Shown: positions 9,604 to 18,092, counted from the first letter of the stretch. The stretch is 37,074 bases of DNA from Zoogloea sp. (GCF_030157465.1 NZ_JAOAUU010000001.1:1-37074); one strand, 5' to 3'. The notes: generated from the sequence alone by a model not told the origin. Made by a program: numbers and translations.

Positions 9604-10220
9604 GATTTCTCCCCGATGGCGTGCAGGTACAGCGCCACGACACGGCGCGCGTCATCCTCGATGGCGGACGCATCGGCCGCCAGCATCGACTGCATCACCA
9701 GCCCCTGGATGGTGCCGATGAAAAGGGTTGCCGCAGCCTGCCGGTCGAGCCCCGCAAGCAGCAGGCCCCGATCCGCCGCGGCGTCGAGCAGCCGGGCGAG
9801 GATCTGCCGGTAGCGGCCCAGCAGGGCCCGGACGCGCTGCTTGAGCGGCGTATCGTCGGGGTGCTGCAGCTCGTGAAAGATGATGCGCGGCACGCCGGGG
9901 CTGGCCACCACAAAACGGATGTGGGCCATGAACACCCGCTCCAGCCCCTCCAGCGGCGTGGCGCCCTGCTGTGCGGCCGCGTCGAGGGCTGCGATGAGTT
10001 CGGCGTCCACCCAGTCGAGCACCGCCATCCAGATGGCGTCCTTGGCCGGAAAATGCCGGAACACCGCCCCCTGGCTGAACCCCAGCTCGGCGGCCATGTC
10101 GCCGGTGGTGATGGCCGCAGGGCTGCGCGTCGCGGCCAGACGCAGCACCGCGGCAACGATTTCCGCCCGGCGGATTTCCGTGGACTGGCGAACCGGGGTG
10201 GCTTCAATGGGGGGTTTCAT
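9600..10220 (-). CDS. TetR-family repressor of the exporter operon
   Basis: A 206-residue TetR regulator. The N-terminal HTH reads ITTGDMAAELGFSQGAVFRHFPAKDAIW (about 37-64), the typical helix-turn-helix ending in the HFP-K-D motif. The ligand-binding half is variable, as expected. It is the first gene of the exporter operon and lies 6 bp from a perfect operator (10227-10252), so autorepression with derepression by a pump substrate is the simple model. No good ribosome site precedes the ATG, because the operator occupies that space; initiation may be weak or the leader may fold. Confidence 0.92.
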   Translation of the reverse strand: MKPPIEATPVRQSTEIRRAEIVAAVLRLAATRSPAAITTGDMAAELGFSQGAVFRHFPAKDAIWMAVLDWVDAELIAALDAAAQQGATPLEGLERVFMAHIRFVVASPGVPRIIFHELQHPDDTPLKQRVRALLGRYRQILARLLDAAADRGLLLAGLDRQAAATLFIGTIQGLVMQSMLAADASAIEDDARRVVALYLHAIGEKS

Positions 10221-10226
10221 TCTGGC

Positions 10227-10252
10227 GGCAAGTAATTAATCAATTACTTGCC
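10227..10252. promoter_or_regulatory. TetR operator, perfect palindrome
   Basis: Perfect 11-bp arms GGCAAGTAATT (10227-10237) and AATTACTTGCC (10242-10252) flank a 4-base centre. The site sits immediately before the tetR ATG and overlaps the predicted transcription start. The location and perfection make it the probable operator of the adjacent repressor. Confidence 0.85.
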
Positions 10253-10281
10253 AGTGTAGATGAAATTTTAGAAATTGCTAA
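10253..10281 (-). promoter_or_regulatory. Candidate sigma-70 promoter of the tetR-exporter operon
   Basis: On the minus strand TTAGCA (10276-10281) and TACACT (10253-10258) are 17 bp apart, each matching four of six consensus bases. Transcription would begin about 10246, inside the palindromic operator. The surrounding 40 bases are AT-rich. Weak on its own; operator placement supports it. Confidence 0.4.
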
Positions 10282-10312
10282 TATTCAAATATACGTTAGG
10301 GGAGGCCTCGCC

Positions 10313-10420
10313 ATGCCGGGTCAGTGCTGGCTGCTGTCTGTCGTAGCGACTGTCTCGCTCGACGACGACGGCCCCCGCGCCCATGCGGCGTTCATCGCCA
10401 GCCTGCCCAGAGGTGGGTAG
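10313..10420 (+). CDS. Hypothetical 35-residue ORF with strong ribosome site
   Basis: The frame starts at an ATG preceded by GGGGAGG with eight bases of spacing, and encodes MPGQCWLLSVV... ending LDDDGPRAHAAFIASLPRGG. I do not recognise it. It could be a tiny protein of the accessory patch or the remaining end of a larger lost gene. The rest of 10282-10472 holds no other candidate. Confidence 0.3.
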   Translation: MPGQCWLLSVVATVSLDDDGPRAHAAFIASLPRGG

Positions 10421-10472
10421 ACTCCCACCGATCGACACCGAATTTGATCCATAAAGCCCGAGCGTCAATTCC

Positions 10473-10646
10473 ATGAACATCGAACCGTGGGTCACCGCCG
10501 AGCATGTCGCCCAGCACCAGGGCTTGGCCAAGGACACCGTCTACCGCCAGGAGCGCAAAGGCCTGCCCGCACACCGCGTAGGGCGACTATGGAAATTCCA
10601 GTTGTCCGAGGTTGATGACGGTGGCGTGATGGAGCGCAAGCCATGA
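10473..10646 (+). CDS. Short excisionase-like HTH protein, shortened
   Basis: A 57-residue product with the excisionase/MerR-like HTH pattern: WVTAEHVAQHQGLAKDTVYR, then GLPAHRVGRLWKFQLSEVDD. Such proteins commonly precede DUF1016 nuclease or restriction genes. Compared with the usual pattern, the segment after VYR lacks the W-I pair, and the WVR-type tail after SEVDD is replaced by GGVMERKP, so small in-frame losses seem to have shortened it. Its stop overlaps the next start (ATGA), which suggests translational coupling. Whether it still binds DNA is doubtful. Confidence 0.6.
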   Translation: MNIEPWVTAEHVAQHQGLAKDTVYRQERKGLPAHRVGRLWKFQLSEVDDGGVMERKP

Positions 10647-11752
10647 GTGATCAAACCATCTCACCGCCCACCGATTACGCAGCATTGCTGGGCGACATCA
10701 AGCTACGCGTACGCCACGCGCAGACGCGAGCCATGCTGGCCGTCAATGCTGAGTTGATCCGCCTGTATTGGGATATCGGTGCCCTGATCCACAGCCGCCA
10801 GCAGCAACAAGGCTGGGGCGCTGCAGTAATCCCGCGTCTGGCCCGTGATCTGCACAACGAACTGCCCGAAGAAAAGGGCTTTTCCGAGCGCAATATCAAA
10901 CGCATGCTGGCCTTTTACCGGGAATATGCCGATCTGGAATTTGTGCCACAGCCTGTGGCACAAATAGAGGCTGGCTCCCCATTGGCGCCGGAAAAAGTGC
11001 CACACGCTGCGGCACTTTTTTCGGCGGAACTCATCCTTGCTCTGCCGTGGGGGCACCACGCCGAGCTGATGAGTAAAGTCAAAGACCCGGCCACGCGCCA
11101 GTGGTACATGCGCACAGCATTCGAAAATGGCTGGAGCCGCAACATTCTGCTCATGCAAATCGAAACTGCCGCCCACCGCCGCCAGGGTAAAACCGCCAGC
11201 AACTTTACCCTGCGACTGCCCAAACCAGATTCGGATCTGGTGCAACAAACGCTGAAAGACCCCTACCTGTTCGACTTTCTGACGCTGGAAAGCGGCTTTC
11301 ACGAGCGTGAACTGGAAACGGGATTGATTGCGCACCTGGAGAAGTTTCTGCTGGAACTCGGCCAAGGCTTTGCCTTTGTCGGCCGCCAATATCACATCGA
11401 CATTGGCGATCAGGATTTCTATATCGACCTGCTGTTCTACCACCTCAAGCTGCGCTGCTATGTCGTCATTGAGCTCAAACGCGGTGATTTCAAACCCGAA
11501 TACGCCGGAAAAATGAGCTTTTATTGCAGCGTGGTCGATGACCAACTGCGCCATGAAACCGACAAACCCACCATCGGGCTGATCCTGTGCCAGCAGCCCA
11601 ATCGCCTGCTTGCGGAATATGCCCTGCGCGGCGTGGATAACCCCATCGGTGTTTCCGGCTTTGAGCTCACCCGCGCCTTGCCCGAAACCTTACAAACCAG
11701 CCTGCCCAGCATCGAGCAGATCGAGAGCGAGTTGGGCGGGTTTGAGCAATGA
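10643..11752 (+). CDS. DUF1016 / YhcG-type PDDEXK nuclease-like protein
   Basis: A 369-residue protein of the YhcG family. The N-terminal DUF1016 domain is seen in LIRLYWDIGALIHSRQ (about 38-53) and GFSERNIKRMLAFYREYA. The C-terminal PDDEXK fold has catalytic-type residues D262 (DFYIDLLFYH) and E277-x-K279 (VVIELKRGDFKPEYAGKM). Between the halves, residues 99-127 form a linker encoded by two palindromes. Family members are found in restriction and defence loci; activity on nucleic acid is inferred, not shown. Flanking broken genes suggest a relic of a larger cassette. Base composition is visibly less GC-rich than its neighbours, a sign of transfer. Confidence 0.88.
   Translation: MSDQTISPPTDYAALLGDIKLRVRHAQTRAMLAVNAELIRLYWDIGALIHSRQQQQGWGAAVIPRLARDLHNELPEEKGFSERNIKRMLAFYREYADLEFVPQPVAQIEAGSPLAPEKVPHAAALFSAELILALPWGHHAELMSKVKDPATRQWYMRTAFENGWSRNILLMQIETAAHRRQGKTASNFTLRLPKPDSDLVQQTLKDPYLFDFLTLESGFHERELETGLIAHLEKFLLELGQGFAFVGRQYHIDIGDQDFYIDLLFYHLKLRCYVVIELKRGDFKPEYAGKMSFYCSVVDDQLRHETDKPTIGLILCQQPNRLLAEYALRGVDNPIGVSGFELTRALPETLQTSLPSIEQIESELGGFEQ
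10939..10965. repeat. Palindrome 1 inside the DUF1016 linker
   Basis: Perfect 13-bp arms ATTTGTGCCACAG (10939-10951) and CTGTGGCACAAAT (10953-10965) around a single base. It encodes the linker residues FVPQPVAQI in frame. It shares the core GTGCCACA with the next palindrome, so the two are related. Confidence 0.8.
10992..11020. repeat. Palindrome 2 inside the DUF1016 linker
   Basis: Arms AAAAAGTGCC (10992-11001) and GGCACTTTTT (11011-11020) are perfect; the inner CA/TG pairs extend the stem past one mismatch. It encodes EKVPHAAALF in frame. With its run of T it also looks like an intrinsic terminator lying inside the gene. Confidence 0.75.
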
Positions 11753-11922
11753 GCAAGCGCCCCAGGAAGGCTGCGGAATCTCTGAGCTTCGTCGCGGCAA
11801 CGGGCAACGTCGACCACGACCGCGCGGATAGCCCCCAGGCCGCCGCCCGATTCCCTTACGCAACGCTGGCGGTCAGGCCGTTCACATACACCAGCAGGCC
11901 GCTGGCCGGGTCGCGCACGTAG
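11749..11922 (+). pseudogene. Probable RhuM-type gene remnant (5' end only)
   Basis: The ATG overlaps the DUF1016 stop (ATGA). The first 16 codons, MSKRPRKAAESLSFVA, followed by ATG, resemble the N-terminus I recall for RhuM-type proteins that follow DUF1016 genes; soon after the similarity is lost and the frame ends at TAG 11920-11922. The last part runs antisense to the end of the M15 peptidase gene. The missing body suggests a deletion that joined this cassette to the next locus. Identification is from memory of the family and is tentative. Confidence 0.35.
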
Positions 11923-12437
11923 CTGAGCTTGGCCTTGCGGTTGGTGCCGGCGCCGGGTGGTTTCAGGGAGATGTGCACCCAGCCCGAGTTGGCGCCCTGG
12001 CGCGGGTCGTAGCATTCGCAGATCACCTGGTCGAAAACCTTGAGCTTGTCGGTGGCCCACTGGGCCAGCTCCAGCGTGGGCATGCCGGCGATTTCCACGT
12101 CGCAGGCTTCGCCGCGGGCGTGCTGGCTGGTGCTGATCCAGCTCGACGGCTTGCGCTTCAGGGCGCGTTCGAGGCGCTGGCCACGAAACACGCTGTTGGG
12201 CGTAAAGCTGCCGAAGGCGTCGCGCAGGGGCTGCAGCACCTCCCGGGCGAGGTGCACCGCGGCCCGCAGCTGGGCGTCGGTTTCGAAGCCGTTGTCGATG
12301 CCCTGCCGGATGGCGAGATCGGAACGGGTGAGTTCGTACACCCGGAAATTGGGCGCCACCAGATCACGGGGGTGGGCGGTGGCCACCTGGAAGCTGTCGA
12401 GGGGGTCTTTGCAACGGTCGCTGCCTGCGTCTTTCAT
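11856..12437 (-). CDS. M15-family D-Ala-D-Ala carboxypeptidase-like protein
   Basis: A 193-residue peptidase of the M15 (M15_3, phage-endolysin-like) class that cleaves peptide cross-links of peptidoglycan. Zinc ligands are in the expected places: H106 and D113 in SQHARGEACDVE, and H155 in SGWVHIS. The upstream segment LTRSDLAIRQGIDN matches the family N-terminal motif. There is no signal peptide or membrane helix, so the enzyme would stay in the cytoplasm unless released or exported. The ATG at 12437 follows GAGGAGGCC and lies 13 bp after the stop of the giant CHAT gene, so the two form an operon. The frame extends upstream into that gene, but without a ribosome site. Confidence 0.85.
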   Translation of the reverse strand: MKDAGSDRCKDPLDSFQVATAHPRDLVAPNFRVYELTRSDLAIRQGIDNGFETDAQLRAAVHLAREVLQPLRDAFGSFTPNSVFRGQRLERALKRKPSSWISTSQHARGEACDVEIAGMPTLELAQWATDKLKVFDQVICECYDPRQGANSGWVHISLKPPGAGTNRKAKLSYVRDPASGLLVYVNGLTASVA

Positions 12438-12450
12438 GATCGGCCTCCTC

Positions 12451-15400
12451 TCACAGCCCTGAACGGATGATCCCGAGCGCTTCGCGCAGGGTTTTCTCTC
12501 CGGCACTGCGCCGGGCCTTTGCGATGGTGTCGCTCATGGCGATGACGAAATCGAGGTTCTCGAGTACCGATGCCCTTTCCCGCGGGCTGGCGCCGCGCCC
12601 CAGCACATCGCGGTAAAGCCCGGCAATGCGCGCGGCCACGCCGGGCATGGCCTCCCGGGTCGGCGGCGCGGCCACCAGCCGCAGCAGTTCGCAGTCGGCA
12701 ACGCCCAGCGCGTTCCAGATATGGGGGTCGGTCTCGTTCATCTGGCGGGAGATCTCGGCCATTTCGGTGCAGCGCTCCAGCAGCCCCGGGCGCCAGGCGC
12801 CGTTGCTGTCGTCCTCGATGCGGGCCGCCAGCACCCGTGCCATGCCGGCGTTGGTGAACGAATACGGCAAGGGCGGCCTGCCGGCCTGCGCCGCCATTTC
12901 ACCCGCGGCCTGGTAATAGTTGCTCATGTTGAGCAGGGCTTCGCGGCGCGGCTGCTCGTCGCTGTACACCCAGGCCAGCCGCTTGCAGGCGCTGCCCAGC
13001 AGACTGAGGCGCTCAGAAGTGGGCGCCCGGGTGCAGATCAGGTCGAGTTCCATGATGGCGCTCTCGATGCGCTGCACCAGCGCGGCGCGTTGCCGCTCGT
13101 CGGGGGCCGAATCGCGCAGGCGCGTCCATTCTTCGCCGGCCAGGCGCACCTGGAAGTTGGCACACTGCTCCACCACCCGCACCGGGCAGTCGCCCTCGTC
13201 GGCCAGGAGCGCGCGCTCCAGCCATTCGACGGCATTGGCCCAGGCGCCGGTTTCGCCCCAGGCCGTGCCCACCGCGGCAGCCACGTCGGCCCGCATCAGC
13301 CAGGCCTCGCGCAGATTGGCCGGAATGCGGTCGAGAAGCTCGCCGATCCGCGCCTGCATCTCGGCGCGCACGTCTTCGTCGTTGCCCGCGGATTTCATGC
13401 GGATGGTGGCGCGGTGGTTGTCCAGATCGGCCAGCAGCTCGGAGGGCACAAAGTAGGGGCGCGGCGTCTGGGCGACGGCCGCGGAACCATCGCCGCGCAG
13501 GCGGTAGCCGGGGTCGCCGTAACACTGGTAGGCGCCCCAGGTATTCACGCCGGGGAAGCGGGTCATGGCGGCTTCGCGGGCCGTGCGCACCGCGCAGCCA
13601 AAGGGCTGGCCGGCCAGCATTTCGGTGTAGAACACGCTGGCAAAGGCGCTGGCGGCGCTGTCGTCCACCGCCCAGCCGGCCGCCACCACGGCCTTGACGC
13701 CCATGTTCACAAACTCGATGGCCAGGTTGGCGGCCAGTTCGTTGAAGCGGCCGGGCCTGGGCGTGCCGGGCAGGGTCTGGCCCAGGTGGCAGCAGTTGAT
13801 GAAGACCAGTTCCGGCACCCAGCGCATCTGCTCCACGTCGCCGGGGGTCAGGAAGACCTCCTTGCCGATGACCATGCCGGACATCAGCCGGGTGCTGCCG
13901 TCGGGGCGCCTGACCGGGTATTCGTGCTCGCCGTGACCGGCCAGGTGCAGGATGCGCCACGCGTCGGCATGCAGGCCGCAGAGGATGGAATCTACCGTTT
14001 CGGCGAGGCTGTCGCGCACGTTGAAGCCGCCGCTGCGCAGCAGGCTGGCCACGGTTTCGGCTTCTTCGAGGGCGCCGGGCAGATCGGGGAAGATATCCCA
14101 GCCGCTGAGGTCGGGATTGCCCACGACGAAGGCGCGGGCCTCGACGGAATGGGCTGGATGGGGCCGGAAATGCGGCGTCTTGAGCTGGCGCACCAGCCCG
14201 CCAGCCACCGCCGGCGGACGCCCGGAGGCACTCCAGCGGTCTTCCAGAAGCTCCCACGGGTAGCGCGCCGACACCTTGTCCACCAGCAGCACCAGGTTGG
14301 ATTCCTGCGGCGCCAGCTCCTTGAGGCGGTTGGGCAGCAGCATTTCGAAGAGCGTCTTGGCCACTTCCGCGTTGGCGGTGGACGAGCGCACGGCCTGGGC
14401 GATGAAGGAATCGGCAAGGGTAAGCTGGCCGGCCACCAGGGTTTCCTCGGCGCGGGCGCGGTCGGTGGAGAAGATGAAGCGCAGCGCGTCCTGGTTTTCT
14501 TCCTGGATGATCTCGAGGCGCTGCCACCAGTCTGGCTGATCGTCGAAGCGCACCCGGCGCCGGCCGCCGGTGCCGGAGCGGATGGCCCGGTCGGGCCAGC
14601 TCACGCGGGCCGCCAGCACGTCGTCGCGCAGGGCCGCACACAGGGCCTCGGCGGCCACGATGGCCACGTCTTCGAACACCTCGATGAATTCAATTTCGTC
14701 GATCACCACCTTGTGATCGAGTTCCTGCTCGACCAGGCGGTTGCCGGCCGCCACCGCGGCCCGCAGGATGGCCTCGACCGAGCCGGCGATCGGCATGCCG
14801 CCGGCCCCCGAGCCCACCAGCAGGCAGCTCAGCGCGGCGTGGCGCGGCTTGTCGGACGGGCCGAAGCGGATGTCGTCGGGCCACTGGGCCACCTGCAGCG
14901 CGTAGTCGAGCAAGGCCTTGCTCATCCCGGCGGCGAGCAGGCCGGGGGACAGTTCGCCCACCTGCCCGAGCCCCACCACCACGGCGCCCCCCGGCTTGCC
15001 GTCGGGCTTTTCGTGGAAGAACACCGAATGGGTGCCGAGCTGCGTGGGATACAGGCCCAGCTGCTGGCGGCGCGACAGGGCACCGTTCAGTTGCCGGTCG
15101 AGGGCGCCCTCGGCGCTGACGATGGCGTCGCCCAGGTAATGCCCCACCAGCACCGCGTGGCGCGAGTAGGCCAGATCGCAATGGCTGACGCTGACCTTGA
15201 GCACCGGTGCGGCACCCGTGGTTTCGAGGGCCTCGACGGCCATGCCGCCGCCAAAGCCCATGTGATTGACGGCGTTTTCGTCCGGCAGATCGTCGGTGAA
15301 GGGCTGATCGGGCAGCACGAAGCTTTCGTCGGCGGCGCCCTCGCCCCGCAAGCCGGCCGGCGGGTGGTCGGCCAGGAGCCGCGTCTTGCCCGTCATCAGC

Positions 15401-17970
15401 AGGTCAAGGTAGCCCGGAAAGGCCTTGCGCTGGGAACACAGGGCGTCATGGGCGGTGTTGTCGACAAACCACATGGGCACGCCCGGCAACTGGCCGGAGG
15501 CCCAGGTCACGGTGCCGTCGCCCCGCGCGGTGGCCTGGTAGATCATGCGCTTGCGGTTGGCGGCGAGCAGGTTGTCGGCGTCGGCAACCCAGTAGCTCGT
15601 CACCGTGGCCGGCTGGCGCCCGGCCACGTACACCATGTGGTCCGGATCGGGCGCAGCCGCCAGCAGGCGCTGCCAGGTCTGGCGGGCGTCGCGCAGGGTG
15701 GCGGCGTCCACGGTGGCCCAGCTGGCCGAAATCTCCTGGCGCAGGCTGCGCCACAGCTCCGGATCGCTGAAATCGCGCTCGCCCGGCGCAAAGGGCAGCA
15801 GCTCCACCAGGCCGGGAAAGCGCCGCACGATGTCGATGACGCCCCCGGTGCCACGGGTGAAATCGAGCAGGGCCAGCTTGAGTTCGGTGGCGTTTTCGCC
15901 CACCAGCCAGCGCACCGCCTCGTGGGAGCCGGCGTTGGGTGTGCCGAGCATCATGAAGCGGCTGTTGGGCAGCGCCGTGATGCGCCGCCACAGGGCGGCG
16001 CCCGCCGCGCCGTCGGCAATCATCGCGCGCACCACGAGGCCGCCCATCGAGTGGGCCACCAGGTGCACCGGCTGCTGGCTGCGCTCCGCCGCGGCAACCA
16101 GCGGCTCGAGGGTTTGCACCAGCCGCAGGGCGGCGCCCCTCACCGACATGCGCCAGTCGTAGGGAAAGATTTCGACGCGGTGGCTGCGGGCCAAAAATTC
16201 CAGCAGCGGGCCGTAGAAATCATCGAGCAGGTCGGTGGCCTCGATGTTCGGCCGGCCCATGCCGATGCGGTCCAGCCCGCCCCGCAGCAGGCGCCAGTAG
16301 TTGAGCCACACGTCGTCGCCCGCGGCCTTGAGGACGCTGCCCATGGTGCCCGGCAGCACCACGGCAATCGGCCGCGGCGTGGTGGCGGCGCGGCTGCGGC
16401 GCACGGCATCGCGCCAGCGCGGCGCTTCGCGGGGCGCGGCGGACAGCGGCTGGAAGCCCCCGTCGCTGCCTTCGGCGCGGGTCAGCCCGGCGAGCAGCCA
16501 CTTGACGCTTTTTTCGTTGGTGAAATAGTTGAAGTGATTGACGTCGGCGCCCACGTCCCGCAAGAAGCGCGACTGCCCCGGCGAGCGCCGGAGGCCGCCG
16601 AACATCGAACCGGTGTTCACCACCAGATCGTGGTCGGCGCCGTAGAACCAATCCACCGCCAGCAGCTTGAGCTGGCCGCCCAGGGTTTCGCCCTCGATGT
16701 CACCGGCGATCACCGACAGATCGGCGCTCACGCTGAGATCGGGGTGCTGCAGGAGCCGGGTGAGCGCCGAGCCGGGCATCATGGCTTCGATGCCGGGCAG
16801 CACGCGGGGGTCGGTGCGCTCTTTCACCACCGCCAGCAAAAAATCCAGGCACTCGCCGAACAGGCCCGTGCCGGACAGGAAATCCACCACCGACAGCCAG
16901 CGGTCGAGACGGCCCGACGCCAGCGTCGTGCCCCGCGCCGGGCAGGCCACGCGCACAAAGCGCCGGATGTTGAATTTTCTGGCGTCGAGTTCGGCCAGCA
17001 GTTCGAGCAGCGCCTTGCGATCGTCCTCGTAGGCCTTGTCCCGCTCGCGCGCCGAGTCGGGGCCCAGGGCCGGCAGGCCGAGCTGCTCGGCCACCGTGCG
17101 GTCGGCGGCAAACAAATCCTTGAGCAGCGGGGCCTGCAGCGGATCGCTGGCCGAATCGCGCTGGCCCAGGCACATCAGCTCGCCCACCAGCCCGCCGCGG
17201 GAATGGCTGACCAGATGGATCTCGGCGCCGGCCGGCAAAGCCCGCGCCAGGGCCAGCGCGTTGGCAATGGGGCTTTCGGTCAGCGTGCGGTGTTCGAGGG
17301 CAAAAACCCGCTCGCCGTAGCGCTCCAGCAACTTGCCGCGGAGCGCCTCCCCCGCCCGGTTGCGGGGCGCCCACAGCTTGCCGAAGCTGCCGCTGCAACT
17401 GGACCCGGTGCCATGCAGAAATACCAGGATCGGCCCGGCATCGGCCGGCATCACCGCGCCTTCGGCCACCGGTGTCAGCCACGGCCCCGGCGCTGCGGCC
17501 TCGGCAAGCGCCAGCGGGCAGTGATAAAGGCCCGGCGTGCCGGCCTTGAGCTGCCGGTCTTCAAGTGTTTTGGCCAGTTCGCGGGCGGTCTTCTCTTTAA
17601 GGTCGACCCCGAAAACCTCCATCAGCTTCACATCCAGGCCCGACCGGCCCCGCGCCGAACCCCGCGTCGGCATGCCCGGCCGCGCCCCCATCGACACTTC
17701 CCACACCGGCGTGCCATCGACCCCGCTGCGTGCCGTCGCCTGGCGGCCCCGCTCGCGCAGCAGATCGTCGGCCCGCGACCACAACACGAAGCCATTCGCC
17801 AGCACCACGCGCACCACGGCATCGGCGGGCATTTCGAGCTCGCCCACCGCCGCCCCGCGCGCCGCGCCCTGGGTGACACTGCTCGCCGACGTGATGGCGA
17901 CTTCGCTGACGGGCGGATGGGCGGCGGCCGAAGTGGCCAAGCGAAGGCGGAAAGTCTTGTCGGCAGGCAT
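12451..17970 (-). CDS. Giant CHAT-protease / dual lipase-like hydrolase protein
   Basis: An 1839-residue multidomain protein. Residues 1-145 are unassigned. Hydrolase I (about 150-490) has oxyanion LHGTGSS (185-191), nucleophile S257 in SHSRGG, D446/D448 in DHDLVV and H479. Hydrolase II (about 535-860) resembles LCAT/PGAP1 lipases: LPGTMGS, PYDWRMS, S641 in AHSMGG, LGTPNAGS, D818 and H841. Residues about 925-1110 look like the leucine-aminopeptidase N-terminal domain (VVVGLGQVGELSPG). A CHAT caspase-like protease (about 1165-1480) shows YPWELLED, H1346 in AGHGEHE and C1394 in FINCCHLG. A helical, TPR-like tail ends it. No signal peptide. The ATG has GAGGAG seven bases upstream. A self-activating envelope-damaging effector is inference. 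Confidence 0.85.
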   Translation of the reverse strand: MPADKTFRLRLATSAAAHPPVSEVAITSASSVTQGAARGAAVGELEMPADAVVRVVLANGFVLWSRADDLLRERGRQATARSGVDGTPVWEVSMGARPGMPTRGSARGRSGLDVKLMEVFGVDLKEKTARELAKTLEDRQLKAGTPGLYHCPLALAEAAAPGPWLTPVAEGAVMPADAGPILVFLHGTGSSCSGSFGKLWAPRNRAGEALRGKLLERYGERVFALEHRTLTESPIANALALARALPAGAEIHLVSHSRGGLVGELMCLGQRDSASDPLQAPLLKDLFAADRTVAEQLGLPALGPDSARERDKAYEDDRKALLELLAELDARKFNIRRFVRVACPARGTTLASGRLDRWLSVVDFLSGTGLFGECLDFLLAVVKERTDPRVLPGIEAMMPGSALTRLLQHPDLSVSADLSVIAGDIEGETLGGQLKLLAVDWFYGADHDLVVNTGSMFGGLRRSPGQSRFLRDVGADVNHFNYFTNEKSVKWLLAGLTRAEGSDGGFQPLSAAPREAPRWRDAVRRSRAATTPRPIAVVLPGTMGSVLKAAGDDVWLNYWRLLRGGLDRIGMGRPNIEATDLLDDFYGPLLEFLARSHRVEIFPYDWRMSVRGAALRLVQTLEPLVAAAERSQQPVHLVAHSMGGLVVRAMIADGAAGAALWRRITALPNSRFMMLGTPNAGSHEAVRWLVGENATELKLALLDFTRGTGGVIDIVRRFPGLVELLPFAPGERDFSDPELWRSLRQEISASWATVDAATLRDARQTWQRLLAAAPDPDHMVYVAGRQPATVTSYWVADADNLLAANRKRMIYQATARGDGTVTWASGQLPGVPMWFVDNTAHDALCSQRKAFPGYLDLLMTGKTRLLADHPPAGLRGEGAADESFVLPDQPFTDDLPDENAVNHMGFGGGMAVEALETTGAAPVLKVSVSHCDLAYSRHAVLVGHYLGDAIVSAEGALDRQLNGALSRRQQLGLYPTQLGTHSVFFHEKPDGKPGGAVVVGLGQVGELSPGLLAAGMSKALLDYALQVAQWPDDIRFGPSDKPRHAALSCLLVGSGAGGMPIAGSVEAILRAAVAAGNRLVEQELDHKVVIDEIEFIEVFEDVAIVAAEALCAALRDDVLAARVSWPDRAIRSGTGGRRRVRFDDQPDWWQRLEIIQEENQDALRFIFSTDRARAEETLVAGQLTLADSFIAQAVRSSTANAEVAKTLFEMLLPNRLKELAPQESNLVLLVDKVSARYPWELLEDRWSASGRPPAVAGGLVRQLKTPHFRPHPAHSVEARAFVVGNPDLSGWDIFPDLPGALEEAETVASLLRSGGFNVRDSLAETVDSILCGLHADAWRILHLAGHGEHEYPVRRPDGSTRLMSGMVIGKEVFLTPGDVEQMRWVPELVFINCCHLGQTLPGTPRPGRFNELAANLAIEFVNMGVKAVVAAGWAVDDSAASAFASVFYTEMLAGQPFGCAVRTAREAAMTRFPGVNTWGAYQCYGDPGYRLRGDGSAAVAQTPRPYFVPSELLADLDNHRATIRMKSAGNDEDVRAEMQARIGELLDRIPANLREAWLMRADVAAAVGTAWGETGAWANAVEWLERALLADEGDCPVRVVEQCANFQVRLAGEEWTRLRDSAPDERQRAALVQRIESAIMELDLICTRAPTSERLSLLGSACKRLAWVYSDEQPRREALLNMSNYYQAAGEMAAQAGRPPLPYSFTNAGMARVLAARIEDDSNGAWRPGLLERCTEMAEISRQMNETDPHIWNALGVADCELLRLVAAPPTREAMPGVAARIAGLYRDVLGRGASPRERASVLENLDFVIAMSDTIAKARRSAGEKTLREALGIIRSGL

Positions 17971-18092
17971 GGCAGAACTCCTCGGTCCGGAACATCGACG
18001 CGCACTGCGTGGGCTTCAGGCTGCGGCCGGGCGGCGCGTGACCAACCGGGAGCCGCCCGGGATTTACATTCTGTGGAATCTTTGCGCTGCTT

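Noticed and set aside
10992-11020. Intrinsic terminator for transcription of the accessory cassette.
   Set aside because: Although it has a GC stem and T-run, it lies in the middle of an intact coding frame and pairs with a second related palindrome, so a coding repeat explains it better.
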